Below the pieces are notes generated by a model. The model saw nothing but the letters and a program-made list of their open reading frames with translations. It ran no database searches and had not been told where the DNA came from. A stretch of DNA of 64,000 nt from an uncultured Pelagibacteraceae bacterium (GTDB lineage: Bacteria; Pseudomonadota; Alphaproteobacteria; Pelagibacterales; Pelagibacteraceae): NCBI GenBank assembly GCA_902598655.1, contig CACKCQ010000002.1:154654-218653 (forward strand), in the 5' to 3' direction. Positions 32,850 through 42,482 of the stretch are shown piece after piece. Position numbers and translations under genes: made by a program. Numbering within the stretch: the stretch's first letter is position 1; each line of letters opens with the position of its first letter.

Positions 32850-33578
32850 TTAAATTATTTTATTAAAAAATCTTTCAAATCGAACTATTTCATTCCATTT
32901 GAAAATGTTAAAGATACTTCCTTTCCTTGGATTAGATGAAAAAAATAAAATTTGTGCTTTTCCAACTAAATTATTTTGATTAACATATCCAACTTCAGAT
33001 AGAAATCTGCTGTCTTTAGAACAATCCCTATTGTCTCCTAAGAAAAAAAAGTGATTTTCAGGAACAATGTATTTATCTGAATTAGAGAAAGTTATATCAG
33101 TTCTATATGCAGCTAAATAGCTTTTTCCATTTGGAAGTTTTTCTTCAAATATATTGACATTAATTTGGGATGATCCACAATATAACTTATCATTTTTGGT
33201 TTTAATTGTTTTTAATACTTGATTAGAATTTATATATAAATCACCATCAATAAATTGTATTGTATCACCTGGTAAACCAATCAATCTTTTAATATAATCT
33301 GTACGATTATCAGCAGGTGTTTTAAATACTATAACATCTCCTCTTTTAGGGTTTTTATTTAATATACGTCCTTTAAAAATAGGAGGACTAAAAGGAAATG
33401 AATGTTTACTATATCCGTAAGAAAATTTTGTAACAAATAATCTGTCACCCACAAGCAAATTAGTTTCCATTGATGATGATGGTATATAAAATGGCTGGAT
33501 TAATATTGATCTTATAAATACTGCAATTATTAATGCATAAAATAATGTTTTAGTATTATCAATTATGAAATTTTTCAT
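32850..33578 (-). CDS. lepB: Signal peptidase I
   Basis: Inner-membrane serine protease of 242 residues that removes signal peptides. One N-terminal transmembrane segment (about residues 9-26) is followed by the catalytic Ser36 in IPSSSMETNLLVGD. The general base Lys97 is in TDYIKRLIGLPGD, and box E reads FFLGDNRDCSKDSRF near 175-190. A cysteine pair may form a disulfide in the periplasmic domain. It overlaps acpS by four bases and precedes rnc, the usual alphaproteobacterial arrangement. Confidence 0.96.
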   Translation of the reverse strand: MKNFIIDNTKTLFYALIIAVFIRSILIQPFYIPSSSMETNLLVGDRLFVTKFSYGYSKHSFPFSPPIFKGRILNKNPKRGDVIVFKTPADNRTDYIKRLIGLPGDTIQFIDGDLYINSNQVLKTIKTKNDKLYCGSSQINVNIFEEKLPNGKSYLAAYRTDITFSNSDKYIVPENHFFFLGDNRDCSKDSRFLSEVGYVNQNNLVGKAQILFFSSNPRKGSIFNIFKWNEIVRFERFFNKII

Positions 33579-33961
33579 TTTTTTCTATTCAAAATAACAA
33601 ATGCAATTGAGTGGTTTTTTTCATCTGAAAGTGAAAGATGTATATCGTAATTCTTTAATTTAAATTTTTTTTTTAATATATCTTTTATTTTCTGTGAAAT
33701 TTTAATTTTAGGTGATCCTTTCTTATTATTGTATATTTCAATATCATTAAAATTAATATTATCTGTGAAGCCTGTGCCTATTGATTTAACGAAAGCTTCT
33801 TTAGCAGCAAATCTTTTTGCAAAGTAATTCGTTTTGTTTCTGTATTTTTTTGATTGTTTAATTTCATTCAATGTAAAGAGTCTTTTTTTAAAACCTTTAA
33901 TTTTTAGGGATTTTTCTATTCTTTTATTATCAATAATATCAACACCATTACCAATTATCAT
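33575..33961 (-). CDS. acpS: Holo-[acyl-carrier-protein] synthase
   Basis: Protein of 128 residues that transfers 4'-phosphopantetheine from CoA to acyl carrier protein. Motifs are IGNGVDIIDNKRIEKSL at the start, with the Mg-binding Asp in GVDI, and FAKRFAAKEAFVKSIGTG near residues 47-64. The length is typical. It sits between pdxJ and lepB with overlaps of one and four bases. Confidence 0.95.
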   Translation of the reverse strand: MIIGNGVDIIDNKRIEKSLKIKGFKKRLFTLNEIKQSKKYRNKTNYFAKRFAAKEAFVKSIGTGFTDNINFNDIEIYNNKKGSPKIKISQKIKDILKKKFKLKNYDIHLSLSDEKNHSIAFVILNRKK

Positions 33962-34680
33962 TAGTTTAATATTTTTCTAAAATTATTGATTACTTTTTTC
34001 ATACCAAACATGATGGCCTCTCCAATTATAAAATGTCCAATATTAAATTCCTCTATAGATTTAATCTTTCTTAAAATTTTAGTTGATTTATAATCTAGGC
34101 CATGACCAGCATGAACTTCCAGTCCTAGTTTTTTTGCTAACAAAGCACATTTTTTTATTTTTTTGAACTCAACTAAATAATTTTTATTGTTTTTAACTTT
34201 TAAAGCAAATTTTCCTGTATGAAGTTCCACACATTTTGCATTTAATTCTTTTGATGCAAGAACATCTTTAATATTTGGATTGATGAAAAGACTTGTTCTA
34301 ATTTTTTTTGAATTTAATTTACTAATTACTTTTTTAATTATTTTTTTGTTTTTGGTGATATTTAAACCACCTTCAGTGGTTATTTCATTTCTTTTTTCAG
34401 GAACTATACAAACAAAATTAGGTTTATATTTTAACGCAATTTTAAGCATTTCATTGTTAGCAGACATTTCTAAATTTATTGGAACTCTTTTAATTTTTGA
34501 AAATATAGCTACATCTTCGTCTCGAATGTGTCTACGATCTTCTCTTAAATGAATAGTAATAGAACTAGCACCAAAATTCATAACTTGTCTTGCATATGAA
34601 ATAGGATCAGGATGTCCCTCTCCTCTGGCGTTTCTTAATGTTGCAATATGATCTACATTAACACCTAGTCTAGATTTCAT
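33961..34680 (-). CDS. pdxJ: Pyridoxine 5'-phosphate synthase PdxJ
   Basis: TIM-barrel enzyme of 239 residues that forms pyridoxine 5'-phosphate from deoxyxylulose 5-phosphate and the product of PdxA. Recognised segments: LGVNVDHIATLRNARG at the start, IHLREDRRHI, VCIVPEKRNEITTEGGL, CVELHTGKFA and VHAGHGLDY, in family order with the catalytic His, Lys and Glu. The presence of PdxJ points to de novo vitamin B6 synthesis, although the rest of the pathway is outside the window. It overlaps pyrE by four bases. Confidence 0.96.
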   Translation of the reverse strand: MKSRLGVNVDHIATLRNARGEGHPDPISYARQVMNFGASSITIHLREDRRHIRDEDVAIFSKIKRVPINLEMSANNEMLKIALKYKPNFVCIVPEKRNEITTEGGLNITKNKKIIKKVISKLNSKKIRTSLFINPNIKDVLASKELNAKCVELHTGKFALKVKNNKNYLVEFKKIKKCALLAKKLGLEVHAGHGLDYKSTKILRKIKSIEEFNIGHFIIGEAIMFGMKKVINNFRKILN

Positions 34681-35267
34681 TTTAAATATCTACTTCCTGG
34701 TTTTGTAATTGGAATTTTTTTCAACTCAATTGGTAAATGATTTTTTTTATAAGTTGGTATTTCTAATTTAATTTGGGAAACAATATTTTTATCTTTAATT
34801 TTTAAACTTGATTTACTAGATCTATTAATCAAACACGCATATCCAGCTACTTGTGATTTATATTTTTTTACAAGTCGAGCACATTCTAAACTTGACTTAC
34901 CTGTAGTAATTACGTCTTCTACTATCAAAACTTTAGAATTTTTTTTAATTGAAAAACCTCTTCTTAAAGTAAATTTCCCATTAACTCTTTCACAAAATAT
35001 TGTCTCTTTATTCAATAAATTTCCGATGATATAACCTATTACAATACCGCCCATAGCTGGTGACAAAATTATATCAATTTTTTTGAATTTTTTTTTTATT
35101 TTAGTGCTTAAGGATTTACAAAATTTTTCTGATTTTTTTGGATAACTTAATAATTTAGCACATTGAACATATTGAGGTGAATGTAAACCTGAAGATAAAA
35201 CAAAATGTCCTTCTAAAAGTGCCTTAGTTTTTTTTAAAACCGCTAAAGAATCTTTTAAAGAAAGCAT
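34677..35267 (-). CDS. pyrE: Orotate phosphoribosyltransferase
   Basis: Enzyme of 196 residues that adds ribose 5-phosphate from PRPP to orotate, the fifth step of UMP synthesis. The phosphoribosyltransferase signature VLIVEDVITTGKSSLE is at about residues 115-130, and GHFVLSSGLHSPQYV is at the N-terminus. A C-terminal extension is present relative to short PyrE forms. The start overlaps the end of the spoT-like gene by 44 bases; no later ATG precedes the conserved N-terminus, so the overlap seems real. It pairs with pyrB at 52904 for pyrimidine synthesis. Confidence 0.93.
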   Translation of the reverse strand: MLSLKDSLAVLKKTKALLEGHFVLSSGLHSPQYVQCAKLLSYPKKSEKFCKSLSTKIKKKFKKIDIILSPAMGGIVIGYIIGNLLNKETIFCERVNGKFTLRRGFSIKKNSKVLIVEDVITTGKSSLECARLVKKYKSQVAGYACLINRSSKSSLKIKDKNIVSQIKLEIPTYKKNHLPIELKKIPITKPGSRYLK

Positions 35268-36969
35268 ATTTTTTGTTTTTATGTCTAATTATTTTGAAGT
35301 TATATTCTTTCTGTTTTAGCTCACTAATAAGTTTTGTAAAGTTTTTCAAATCTTGAATAATTAAATTGAACCTAAAATTAATGGTTCTCTTAGTCTTTTC
35401 TACCATTTCAACACTTGAAATGTTTACATTATTGGTTCCAATCATTGTTGTGACATCACCTAGTATTCCAGGTCTATCAGGTAAAGACATCCAAAGGGTA
35501 GTGTTATATTTTTTTTCTGTAGGCTTACTGTCTTCTTTGTATTGCCAGTATCTTCTTATTGCAGCTCTTGCTTTGCCAGTTTTAGCGCTTGTTATCCAAT
35601 GCAAAGAAGGTGAATCTTTTTTTGATGTTAATATTTTAACTACATCTCCATTTCGCAATATTGATTGTAGAGGACTTTCCTTTCCATTTATTTCACATCC
35701 AATTGCAGTATCACCTACTTTAGTGTGAACAGCATAGGCAAAATCAATTGGACTTGCTTCTTTGGGTAATTTTATAACTGAGCCTTTTGGTGTAAAACAA
35801 AAAACATTTTCTTGAAACATTTGCAGCTTTGTATACTCAAAATAATGTTCAGGATTTTCATTTTTATCAATAATTTCTACTAGATCTGCCAACCAATCAT
35901 ATTCCTTCCAAGTTAAAGAGTTAAACTTTTCTGACGATTTATATTTCCAATGAGAAGCTATACCTCTTTGCGCAAATTCATGCATTTGTTGTGTTCTTAG
36001 TTGTATTTCAATAGGTCTTTTATTTGGACCGATCACTGCTGTATGAAGAGATTTATAATTATTTATTTTTGGAGATGAAATGTAATCTTTAAATCTACCA
36101 GGTATGCAATTCCATTTATTATGAATTACGCCTAAAGTTTTGTAACAATTTTCAACATTATCTAAAATTATTCTAAAACCAATTATGTCTGTAATTTGCT
36201 CTAGTGAGGTTCTTTTTTTTTGTATTTTTCTCCAAATAGAAAAAGGTGTTTTTTCTCTAGAATAAATTTTAAAATCAATATTATTTTCATTTAATAGATT
36301 TTCAAATTCACTAAGAACTGAATTATAATTAATCAAATTATTATCTTTTATTGTGTCTAATCTATCTTTGATCATTTTTCTTGCTTCAGGATTTAAAATA
36401 TCAAAAGAAAGATCTTCAAGTTCATCTCTTATTCTATTCATTCCCATTCTATCAGCTAGAGGAGCATAAATTTCCATAGTTTCTTTAGCAATTCTTTTTC
36501 TTTTTTCCTCTTTATCAATAGCCTTCAAAGTTCGCATATTATGCAAACGATCTGCAAGTTTAACAAGAAGGACTCTAATATCTTTAGAAGTTGCCAGGAT
36601 GAGTTTTCTAAAATTTTCAGCTTTTGAATTAGAAATAGCTTGGTTTTCAAAAACTGAAATTTTTGTAACTCCATCAACCAAATCAGCAACTTCTTTTCCA
36701 AATTGTTCTTCTATAGTTTTATAAGTTGCATAAGTATCTTCTATGGTATCGTGAAGTAAACCAGTTGCTATCGTTGCACTATCTAACTTAAGTTCGGTTA
36801 AAATATTTGCAACAGCAACAGGATGAATGACGTAAGGATCTCCTGATTGTCGTTTTTGATCTTTATGAACTTTCACTGCAAAATCATATGCTTTGCTTAG
36901 AGTTTCTGGGTTAAGAAACTTATTGTATGATTTAACCTTGTTTATTAATTCGTCAGAATTTAGCATCAA
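35224..36969 (-). CDS. spoT: RelA/SpoT-family (p)ppGpp synthetase/hydrolase, compact form
   Basis: Bifunctional stringent-response enzyme of 581 residues. The hydrolase domain has HPVAVANIL and GLLHDTIEDT near residues 48-80. The synthetase domain has GFRIILDNVENCYKTLG and NNYKSLHTAV near 260-325. A TGS domain starts near 387 (NVFCFTPKGSVIKLP) and an ACT domain near 490 (MSLPDRPGILGDV). Typical family members have more than 700 residues; here the helical and zinc-finger region between TGS and ACT is reduced to about 45 residues. Both catalytic sites look intact. The gene lies between folK and pyrE. Confidence 0.93.
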   Translation of the reverse strand: MMLNSDELINKVKSYNKFLNPETLSKAYDFAVKVHKDQKRQSGDPYVIHPVAVANILTELKLDSATIATGLLHDTIEDTYATYKTIEEQFGKEVADLVDGVTKISVFENQAISNSKAENFRKLILATSKDIRVLLVKLADRLHNMRTLKAIDKEEKRKRIAKETMEIYAPLADRMGMNRIRDELEDLSFDILNPEARKMIKDRLDTIKDNNLINYNSVLSEFENLLNENNIDFKIYSREKTPFSIWRKIQKKRTSLEQITDIIGFRIILDNVENCYKTLGVIHNKWNCIPGRFKDYISSPKINNYKSLHTAVIGPNKRPIEIQLRTQQMHEFAQRGIASHWKYKSSEKFNSLTWKEYDWLADLVEIIDKNENPEHYFEYTKLQMFQENVFCFTPKGSVIKLPKEASPIDFAYAVHTKVGDTAIGCEINGKESPLQSILRNGDVVKILTSKKDSPSLHWITSAKTGKARAAIRRYWQYKEDSKPTEKKYNTTLWMSLPDRPGILGDVTTMIGTNNVNISSVEMVEKTKRTINFRFNLIIQDLKNFTKLISELKQKEYNFKIIRHKNKKYAFFKRFFSGFKKN

Positions 36970-36986
36970 TTTATTATATCACTTAT

Positions 36987-37514
36987 TTAGATAACTTTAA
37001 TACTTCTTAAATTATTTTTTTTTAAAGAAGATAAGAGTTTTACTATATTTTTTTTTAATTTTGGGTGAGACCAATTTTTGCATATTTCAAACAGTGGCAT
37101 AAGTACAAAGTTTCTATTGTGCATTCTTGGATGCGGGATCTCTAAATTGATAAATTTTTTATTTGATTTAGTAATCTTTCCATTAAAATCTAATATATCA
37201 ATATCACAATTTCTTGGATGATTTTTAGGAGCTATTTTTCTGCCTAATTTTTTTTCTATAGACTTAATTATTTTAAACAACTCAAATTGATTTAATTTTG
37301 TTTTTATCAGTAATACAGCATTAATAAATTTTGGAAAACTAGGATCTGGCCATGACTCAGTCTCATAATAACTAGATGTTTTGATAATTTTAATATCATG
37401 AGTTTCCAATAAATATTTAGATTTTTCTAAAAAATGTATTCTATTTCCTAAATTAGAACCTATTGATAGATATACATTTTTAACTTGAGCGTCTGAAATA
37501 TCTAGCTTTTTCAC
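36987..37514 (-). CDS. folK: 2-amino-4-hydroxy-6-hydroxymethyldihydropteridine pyrophosphokinase
   Basis: Folate-synthesis enzyme that transfers pyrophosphate from ATP to hydroxymethyl-dihydropterin. Motifs: [12 protein letters not shown] near the start, YYETESW, and the signature [13 protein letters not shown], followed by [20 protein letters not shown] placed the start at a GTG (37514), giving 175 residues. The only in-frame ATG (37574) would overlap smpB by 95 bases and add residues with no family match. The overlap with smpB is still 35 bases. The C-terminus is Lys- and Asn-rich. Confidence 0.88.
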   Translation of the reverse strand: MKKLDISDAQVKNVYLSIGSNLGNRIHFLEKSKYLLETHDIKIIKTSSYYETESWPDPSFPKFINAVLLIKTKLNQFELFKIIKSIEKKLGRKIAPKNHPRNCDIDILDFNGKITKSNKKFINLEIPHPRMHNRNFVLMPLFEICKNWSHPKLKKNIVKLLSSLKKNNLRSIKVI

Positions 37515-37953
37515 GGTTCCAATCTTTAGTTTTTTTGGTTTGTCGCTTATCGTATTGTTTTTTGCCCTTTGCAACTGCTATTTCAACTTTAGCTTTACCT
37601 TTTTTAAAATACATTTTAGTTGGAACTAAAGTTAGACCATCCTCGTTCATTTTACCAATTAGTTTGTTAATTTCCTTTTTGTTAAATAACAATTTTCTTT
37701 CTGAGTAAGGATTGTGATTTGAATAACTGGCTTGTTTGTAAATAGGTATATGTGAATTAATTAAAAAAATTTCTCCTTCTTTTTCTATTGCGTATGACTC
37801 TGCAATATTTACTTTTCCGTCTCTTACAGATTTTATTTCAGAACCTTTTAGTACAATTCCTGCTTCTAAGATTTCCTTAAAGAAAAAATTAAAAGATGCT
37901 TTTCGATTTATTGTAATGATCTTAATGCCAGATGTAGATTTATCACTCATCAA
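37480..37953 (-). CDS. smpB: SsrA-binding protein SmpB
   Basis: Protein of 157 residues that binds tmRNA and brings it to stalled ribosomes. The core has [54 protein letters not shown] and [23 protein letters not shown]; the last is the basic C-terminal tail that enters the mRNA channel. Two start codons in a row are possible (37953 or 37950). It overlaps dapA by 11 bases. A tmRNA gene is expected in the genome, but I did not recognise one in this window. Confidence 0.96.
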   Translation of the reverse strand: MMSDKSTSGIKIITINRKASFNFFFKEILEAGIVLKGSEIKSVRDGKVNIAESYAIEKEGEIFLINSHIPIYKQASYSNHNPYSERKLLFNKKEINKLIGKMNEDGLTLVPTKMYFKKGKAKVEIAVAKGKKQYDKRQTKKTKDWNREKARYFRRSS

Positions 37954-38830
37954 TAAGTTTTGCTACTTTCAATGCTTTCTCGACTTCCTTTTTTGTATTT
38001 TCAGTTATTTTTACCAAAGGTAATCTTACAGTATCATCGCATAGACCAAGTAATTTAGCAGCATACTTAACTGGTGAAGGATTGCTTTCTATAAATAAAT
38101 TTTTATGCAACGGTTGCAACATATCATCAAGTTGTTGAGCCTTTTTTAAATCATCCTCATTTGAAGATTTTGATAATTTTTGAAATTCAGAACATAATTT
38201 AGGAGCTACGTTTGCTGTAACACTAATTGTTCCAACGCCTCCTCGTTTATTAAATTCAAAAGCATTATCATCGTTTCCAGTAAGTTGAATGAAATCATTA
38301 CCCATTTTTTCTTTTTGTTGATCAACACGATTTAGATCACCAGTTGCATCTTTAACTCCAACTATATTTTTTAGTTCATATAATCTAGCCATTGTTTCAA
38401 CGCTCATATCGATTACTGAACGGCTTGGAATATTATAAATTATAATTGGAATTCCACAGTTATCATTGATCGATTTATAATGTTGATATAATCCTTCTTG
38501 AGTGGGTTTATTATAATATGGTGTAACAACTAAAGCACCATCCGCACCAGCTTTTTCAGCGTGTTTAGTTAATGATACGGCTTCTTCTGTAGAATTAGAT
38601 CCTGTGCCAGCTATTATGGGAAGTTTACCAGTAGCTTCTTTTATACACAATTCAATTGTTCTCTCATGTTCGTCATGTGATAATGTTGGTGACTCACCTG
38701 TTGTTCCAACTGGAACTAACCCATTTGTTCCATTTTCCAGATGATGATTTATTATTTTTATGTAACTTTCCTCGTCAAGCTTGTTGTCTTTAAACGGTGT
38801 AATTAATGCTACATTTGATCCTTTAAACAT
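37943..38830 (-). CDS. dapA: 4-hydroxy-tetrahydrodipicolinate synthase
   Basis: Enzyme of 295 residues that condenses pyruvate with aspartate semialdehyde, the first committed step to lysine and diaminopimelate for peptidoglycan. The Schiff-base lysine is in [12 protein letters not shown] near residue 160. The catalytic tyrosine is in [12 protein letters not shown] near 133. [10 protein letters not shown] near 43-52 binds substrate. The length is normal. It is divergent from the lytic transglycosylase gene with a 35-bp gap and leads the run smpB-folK-spoT. Confidence 0.97.
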   Translation of the reverse strand: MFKGSNVALITPFKDNKLDEESYIKIINHHLENGTNGLVPVGTTGESPTLSHDEHERTIELCIKEATGKLPIIAGTGSNSTEEAVSLTKHAEKAGADGALVVTPYYNKPTQEGLYQHYKSINDNCGIPIIIYNIPSRSVIDMSVETMARLYELKNIVGVKDATGDLNRVDQQKEKMGNDFIQLTGNDDNAFEFNKRGGVGTISVTANVAPKLCSEFQKLSKSSNEDDLKKAQQLDDMLQPLHKNLFIESNPSPVKYAAKLLGLCDDTVRLPLVKITENTKKEVEKALKVAKLIDE

Positions 38831-38865
38831 AATTATTTATAACATAAGTTGTTTGATTTAATAAA

Positions 38866-41067
38866 ATGTATTTAAAATTATTAACAACAATTATCCTTTT
38901 TTTCTTATCGTTTCAATCTGCTTTTTCAAATGAAACTATACTTCCTATTAAAAAACCAGATTTAAATGAAAAAAATACAACAAAAAAAATAGCTGAAATC
39001 ATTCCTCTACCAAAACCATCTGAAAAAAAAGATGAAATTCAAAAGGAAATTAAAATTACTACCACGGAGATATTTAAAAAAATTGATGGTGTAATAATTC
39101 CAAAAAATAAGCCTCTAATAGTTAAAGAAAAATTAAGAAAGATAAAAAAACAAAAATTTTATAGCGATAGGGATTTGAGATATGCAAAACAAGCTATTTC
39201 ATTTATGGAGAAAAGTAATTGGAAGGATGCAAAAAAAGCCGCAAGTAAAGCAAGAGCAAAATCTATTTATGATTTTATTCAATGGAGACATCTACTTACA
39301 ACTGGTAACAGAGCTACTTTTACAGAATATAAACAGTTTATCGAAAGAGTAAAAGATTATCCAAGGATAGATAGAGTTCGTTACTTAGGAGAGCATAAAA
39401 TAAACTCTAAAAATCATACTAAAAATGAAATTATACAGTGGTTCGATAAACACCCTCCTTTAAGTGGATTTGGAAAAATGATGTTAGGTAATGCTTTGTT
39501 ATCAGAAAATAAAGAGACAGCCATAAATTTAATAAAAGAAGGATTTATAACAGCTGATTTAAGTAAAAATGATCTTATTTTTTTTAGAAAGAAATTTAAA
39601 AAATATTTGAACAGTAGTGATTATATTAAAAGAGCCGATTATTTAGCCTGGGAAAATAAATATTGGGATCTTAAAAGAATGTTAAAATATCTACCAAAAG
39701 ATTATCAACTTTTATATACAGCAAGGCAATTATTAATGAGCAGATCTTATGGGGTTGATAGCGCTATCTCAAATGTGCCTGCAAGTTTAAAAAAAGATGC
39801 AGGTTTAAATTATGATAGACTCAAATGGAGAAGAAAAAGAGGAAGAGTTGATAGTTCTTTAGAAATTTTACTAAGTATCAAAAATAATAAAGACTATATG
39901 GTTCGCCCAGATAAATGGTGGGTTGAAAGATCAATAATTGCGAGATCACTTATCTATAAGAAAAGATATGAGCAAGCTTATAAAATTACAAGTAAACATG
40001 GACTATCAGAGGGTGCTGAATTAGCTGAGGCAGAATGGATGAGTGGATGGATTGCTTTAAGTTTCTTAAAAGACCCAATTTTAGCAAAAAGTCATTTTAC
40101 TAAATTTTATAATAATGTTGGATATCCAATTAGTTTATCAAGAGGTGCTTATTGGCTTGGAAAAACGAACTTAGCACTAAATAATAAGGAAGAAGCAGAT
40201 AAATGGTTTAAAGAAGGTTCAAAATATCTAACAACCTATTATGGTCAATTATCTCATATGAAAATATATCCAAATAAAACTTTTGAACTTAAAGAAAGTA
40301 CTCAAGTTGATAAAAATTATGCTGAAAGTTTTTACAAAAATAAATTGGTCGCAATAGTACATTTATTAGATGAAGTAAAAAAAGATAAATATACGAAACA
40401 TATTTTAAGATTTCTAGCAAATGATAATGTTTCAGCGGGGAGTGAAATATTGGCAGCAAAACTAGCAACTGACATCTCTAGATTTGATTTTGCTATTCAG
40501 GTTTCTAAAATAGCATCTTATCAAAAAAGGTTTCATAACAAATATAATTATCCAGTAATAAGCACTCCGAATAAAGTTGGATCAAGAAAAATTCCGGAGC
40601 AAGCTTTAATATTATCTATTATAAGACAAGAAAGTGAGTTTGATATATCTGCAAGAAGTAGAGTTGGAGCACAAGGCTTAATGCAGTTGATGCCTTATAC
40701 TGCAAAGACAGTTGCTAAGCAGGCAAAAGTTTCTTATTCAAAATCTCGTTTAACAACAAGTCCTGAGTATAATATAAATTTAGGATCTTTTTATATCGCA
40801 GGTTTAATTCTTGATTATGACGGATCCTACCCTTTCGCTGTAGCAGCATATAATGCAGGACCAAAAAGAGTGAAGTATTGGAAAAAAATAAATAAAGATC
40901 CTCAAAAGAAACAAATAGATTATGTTGATTGGGTTGAGCTTATTAAGTTTAAAGAGACCAGAAACTATGTTCAGAGGGTTATGGAGAATTACAATGTTTA
41001 TAGATACATTTTGTCTCAAAAACCAATATTTTTAAAAGATTTTTTTAGAAATAATCCGCTCTATTAG
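38866..41067 (+). CDS. Soluble lytic murein transglycosylase-like protein
   Basis: Periplasmic peptidoglycan-cleaving enzyme of 733 residues. A signal peptide is visible at residues 1-22 (LLTTIILFFLSFQSAFS). A long helical superhelix of about 500 residues follows, rich in Trp, Tyr and Lys, as in Slt70. The C-terminal lysozyme-like domain holds the catalytic Glu589 in IIRQESEFD. Then come VGAQGLMQLMPYTA and PFAVAAYNAGPKRVKYW. The enzyme would cut glycan strands with formation of anhydromuramyl ends. The gene is divergent from dapA, a common alphaproteobacterial pairing. Its stop codon ends at the base before tRNA-Ser on the other strand. Confidence 0.92.
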   Translation: MYLKLLTTIILFFLSFQSAFSNETILPIKKPDLNEKNTTKKIAEIIPLPKPSEKKDEIQKEIKITTTEIFKKIDGVIIPKNKPLIVKEKLRKIKKQKFYSDRDLRYAKQAISFMEKSNWKDAKKAASKARAKSIYDFIQWRHLLTTGNRATFTEYKQFIERVKDYPRIDRVRYLGEHKINSKNHTKNEIIQWFDKHPPLSGFGKMMLGNALLSENKETAINLIKEGFITADLSKNDLIFFRKKFKKYLNSSDYIKRADYLAWENKYWDLKRMLKYLPKDYQLLYTARQLLMSRSYGVDSAISNVPASLKKDAGLNYDRLKWRRKRGRVDSSLEILLSIKNNKDYMVRPDKWWVERSIIARSLIYKKRYEQAYKITSKHGLSEGAELAEAEWMSGWIALSFLKDPILAKSHFTKFYNNVGYPISLSRGAYWLGKTNLALNNKEEADKWFKEGSKYLTTYYGQLSHMKIYPNKTFELKESTQVDKNYAESFYKNKLVAIVHLLDEVKKDKYTKHILRFLANDNVSAGSEILAAKLATDISRFDFAIQVSKIASYQKRFHNKYNYPVISTPNKVGSRKIPEQALILSIIRQESEFDISARSRVGAQGLMQLMPYTAKTVAKQAKVSYSKSRLTTSPEYNINLGSFYIAGLILDYDGSYPFAVAAYNAGPKRVKYWKKINKDPQKKQIDYVDWVELIKFKETRNYVQRVMENYNVYRYILSQKPIFLKDFFRNNPLY

Positions 41068-41162
41068 TGGCGGAAGGAGAGGGATTCGAACCCTCGGTAC
41101 ACCTTTTCAAGCGTACGGCGGTTTAGCAAACCGCTGGTTTAAACCAGCTCACCCATCCTTCC
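41068..41162 (-). tRNA. tRNA-Ser (anticodon GCT), CCA encoded
   Basis: A class II tRNA of 95 nt with CCA, read on the minus strand. The acceptor stem pairs GGAAGGA with TCCTTCC. The anticodon stem GCGGT/ACCGC encloses TTGCTAA with anticodon GCT. A long variable arm (TACGCTTGAAAAGGTGTA) and the T arm GGGTTCGAATCCC complete it. Its 3' end touches the stop of the convergent transglycosylase gene. Confidence 0.97.
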
Positions 41163-41177
41163 ACGATAATATGTGTA

Positions 41178-41212
41178 ACTTGAAATCATTGAATATTCAA
41201 TCATATTCAAGT
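41178..41212. promoter_or_regulatory. Nested inverted repeats upstream of the sarcosine oxidase operon
   Basis: An outer dyad, ACTTGAA with TTCAAGT, surrounds the perfect 12-bp palindrome TTGAATATTCAA at 41189-41200, and the two share nearly the same centre. It ends 14 bases before the soxB ATG. It could be an operator of the operon or a hairpin in the mRNA leader. No factor is known to me. Confidence 0.45.
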
Positions 41213-41226
41213 AATTTCTCGAAAAT

Positions 41227-42480
41227 ATGAAAAACAAATATTCAGTATTCTCTTTAATAAAAAATGCATTGTCACAGCATGAGAATTGGCAACAAGCTTG
41301 GGGAAATCCAGAACCAAAAAAAGAATACGATGCTATTATTGTGGGTGGTGGTGGACACGGTTTAGCTACTGCTTATTATTTAGCAAAGAAACATAATTTA
41401 AAAAATATTGCAGTCTTAGAAAAAGGTTGGATTGGTGGTGGAAATACAGGGCGTAACACTACAATCATTAGATCAAATTATTTATGGGATGCTAGTGCTG
41501 GTTTATATGATCATGCGCTTAAACTATGGGAAAATTTATCTCAAGAACTAAACTACAATGTGATGTTCAGTCAAAGAGGTGTAATGAATTTAGCTCACAA
41601 TCTTCAAGATGTAAGAGATTTAAAAAGAAGAACACATGCTAATAGACTAAACGGAATTGATGCTGTTTGGTTAAATACAGAGGAAGTTAAAAAATTTTGC
41701 CCAATTATAAATACCTCACCTGATATCAGATACCCAGTTTTAGGTGGAACGTTACAAAGAAGAGCAGGAACAGCAAGACATGATGCTGTTGCCTGGGGTT
41801 ATGCAAGAGGTGCAAGCGAAATGGGTGTTGATATAATTCAAAACTGTGAAGTTAAAGGAATAAAAAGAAATGGAGATAGAGTTGAAGGATTAGAAACAAC
41901 TAAAGGATTTATAAAAACTAATAAAATTGGAGTTGTTGCAGCAGGTCACTCAAGTGTAATTGCGAATATGGCTGGATTAAAACTACCACTTGAAAGTAAA
42001 CCATTACAAGCGTTAGTGTCAGAACCAGTAAAACCAATTATTGATACTGTTGTAATGTCGAATGCAGTTCATGCTTATGTAAGTCAATCTGACAAAGGGG
42101 AATTAGTTATAGGTGCAGGAACAGATTCATATGTTTCATATACACAAAGAGGTAGTCATAATATAGTCGAAGAAACTTTAAAGGCTATTTTAGAACTCTA
42201 TCCTATTTTTAGTAGAATGAAGATGTTAAGACAATGGGGAGGAATTGTTGATATATGTCCAGATGCAAGCCCTATTATAAGTAAAACTAATATAAAAGGT
42301 TTATATTTTAATTGCGGTTGGGGTACCGGTGGTTTTAAAGCTACTCCTGGATCAGGTGATTTATTTGCTCACACAATCGCAAATGATGAGCCACATAAAT
42401 TAAATGCAGCATTTAATTTAAATAGATTTGTAAGCGGTGATCTTGTTGATGAACATGGTGCTGCAGCAGTTGCACATTAG
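41227..42480 (+). CDS. soxB: Sarcosine oxidase beta subunit
   Basis: Flavoprotein of 417 residues, the subunit of heterotetrameric sarcosine oxidase that oxidises N-methylglycine. The FAD-binding motif is [18 protein letters not shown] at about residues 37-54. [15 protein letters not shown] near 75-90 contains the region around the covalent flavin site. [14 protein letters not shown] and the C-terminal [18 protein letters not shown] are typical. It is the first gene of soxBDAG, preceded by the nested dyads. Products of the complex are glycine, methylene-THF (or formaldehyde) and H2O2. Confidence 0.96.
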   Translation: MKNKYSVFSLIKNALSQHENWQQAWGNPEPKKEYDAIIVGGGGHGLATAYYLAKKHNLKNIAVLEKGWIGGGNTGRNTTIIRSNYLWDASAGLYDHALKLWENLSQELNYNVMFSQRGVMNLAHNLQDVRDLKRRTHANRLNGIDAVWLNTEEVKKFCPIINTSPDIRYPVLGGTLQRRAGTARHDAVAWGYARGASEMGVDIIQNCEVKGIKRNGDRVEGLETTKGFIKTNKIGVVAAGHSSVIANMAGLKLPLESKPLQALVSEPVKPIIDTVVMSNAVHAYVSQSDKGELVIGAGTDSYVSYTQRGSHNIVEETLKAILELYPIFSRMKMLRQWGGIVDICPDASPIISKTNIKGLYFNCGWGTGGFKATPGSGDLFAHTIANDEPHKLNAAFNLNRFVSGDLVDEHGAAAVAH

Positions 42481-42482
42481 TA

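Noticed and set aside
34280..34552. A 90-residue frame opposite pdxJ
   Set aside because: Antisense of a conserved enzyme; no support.
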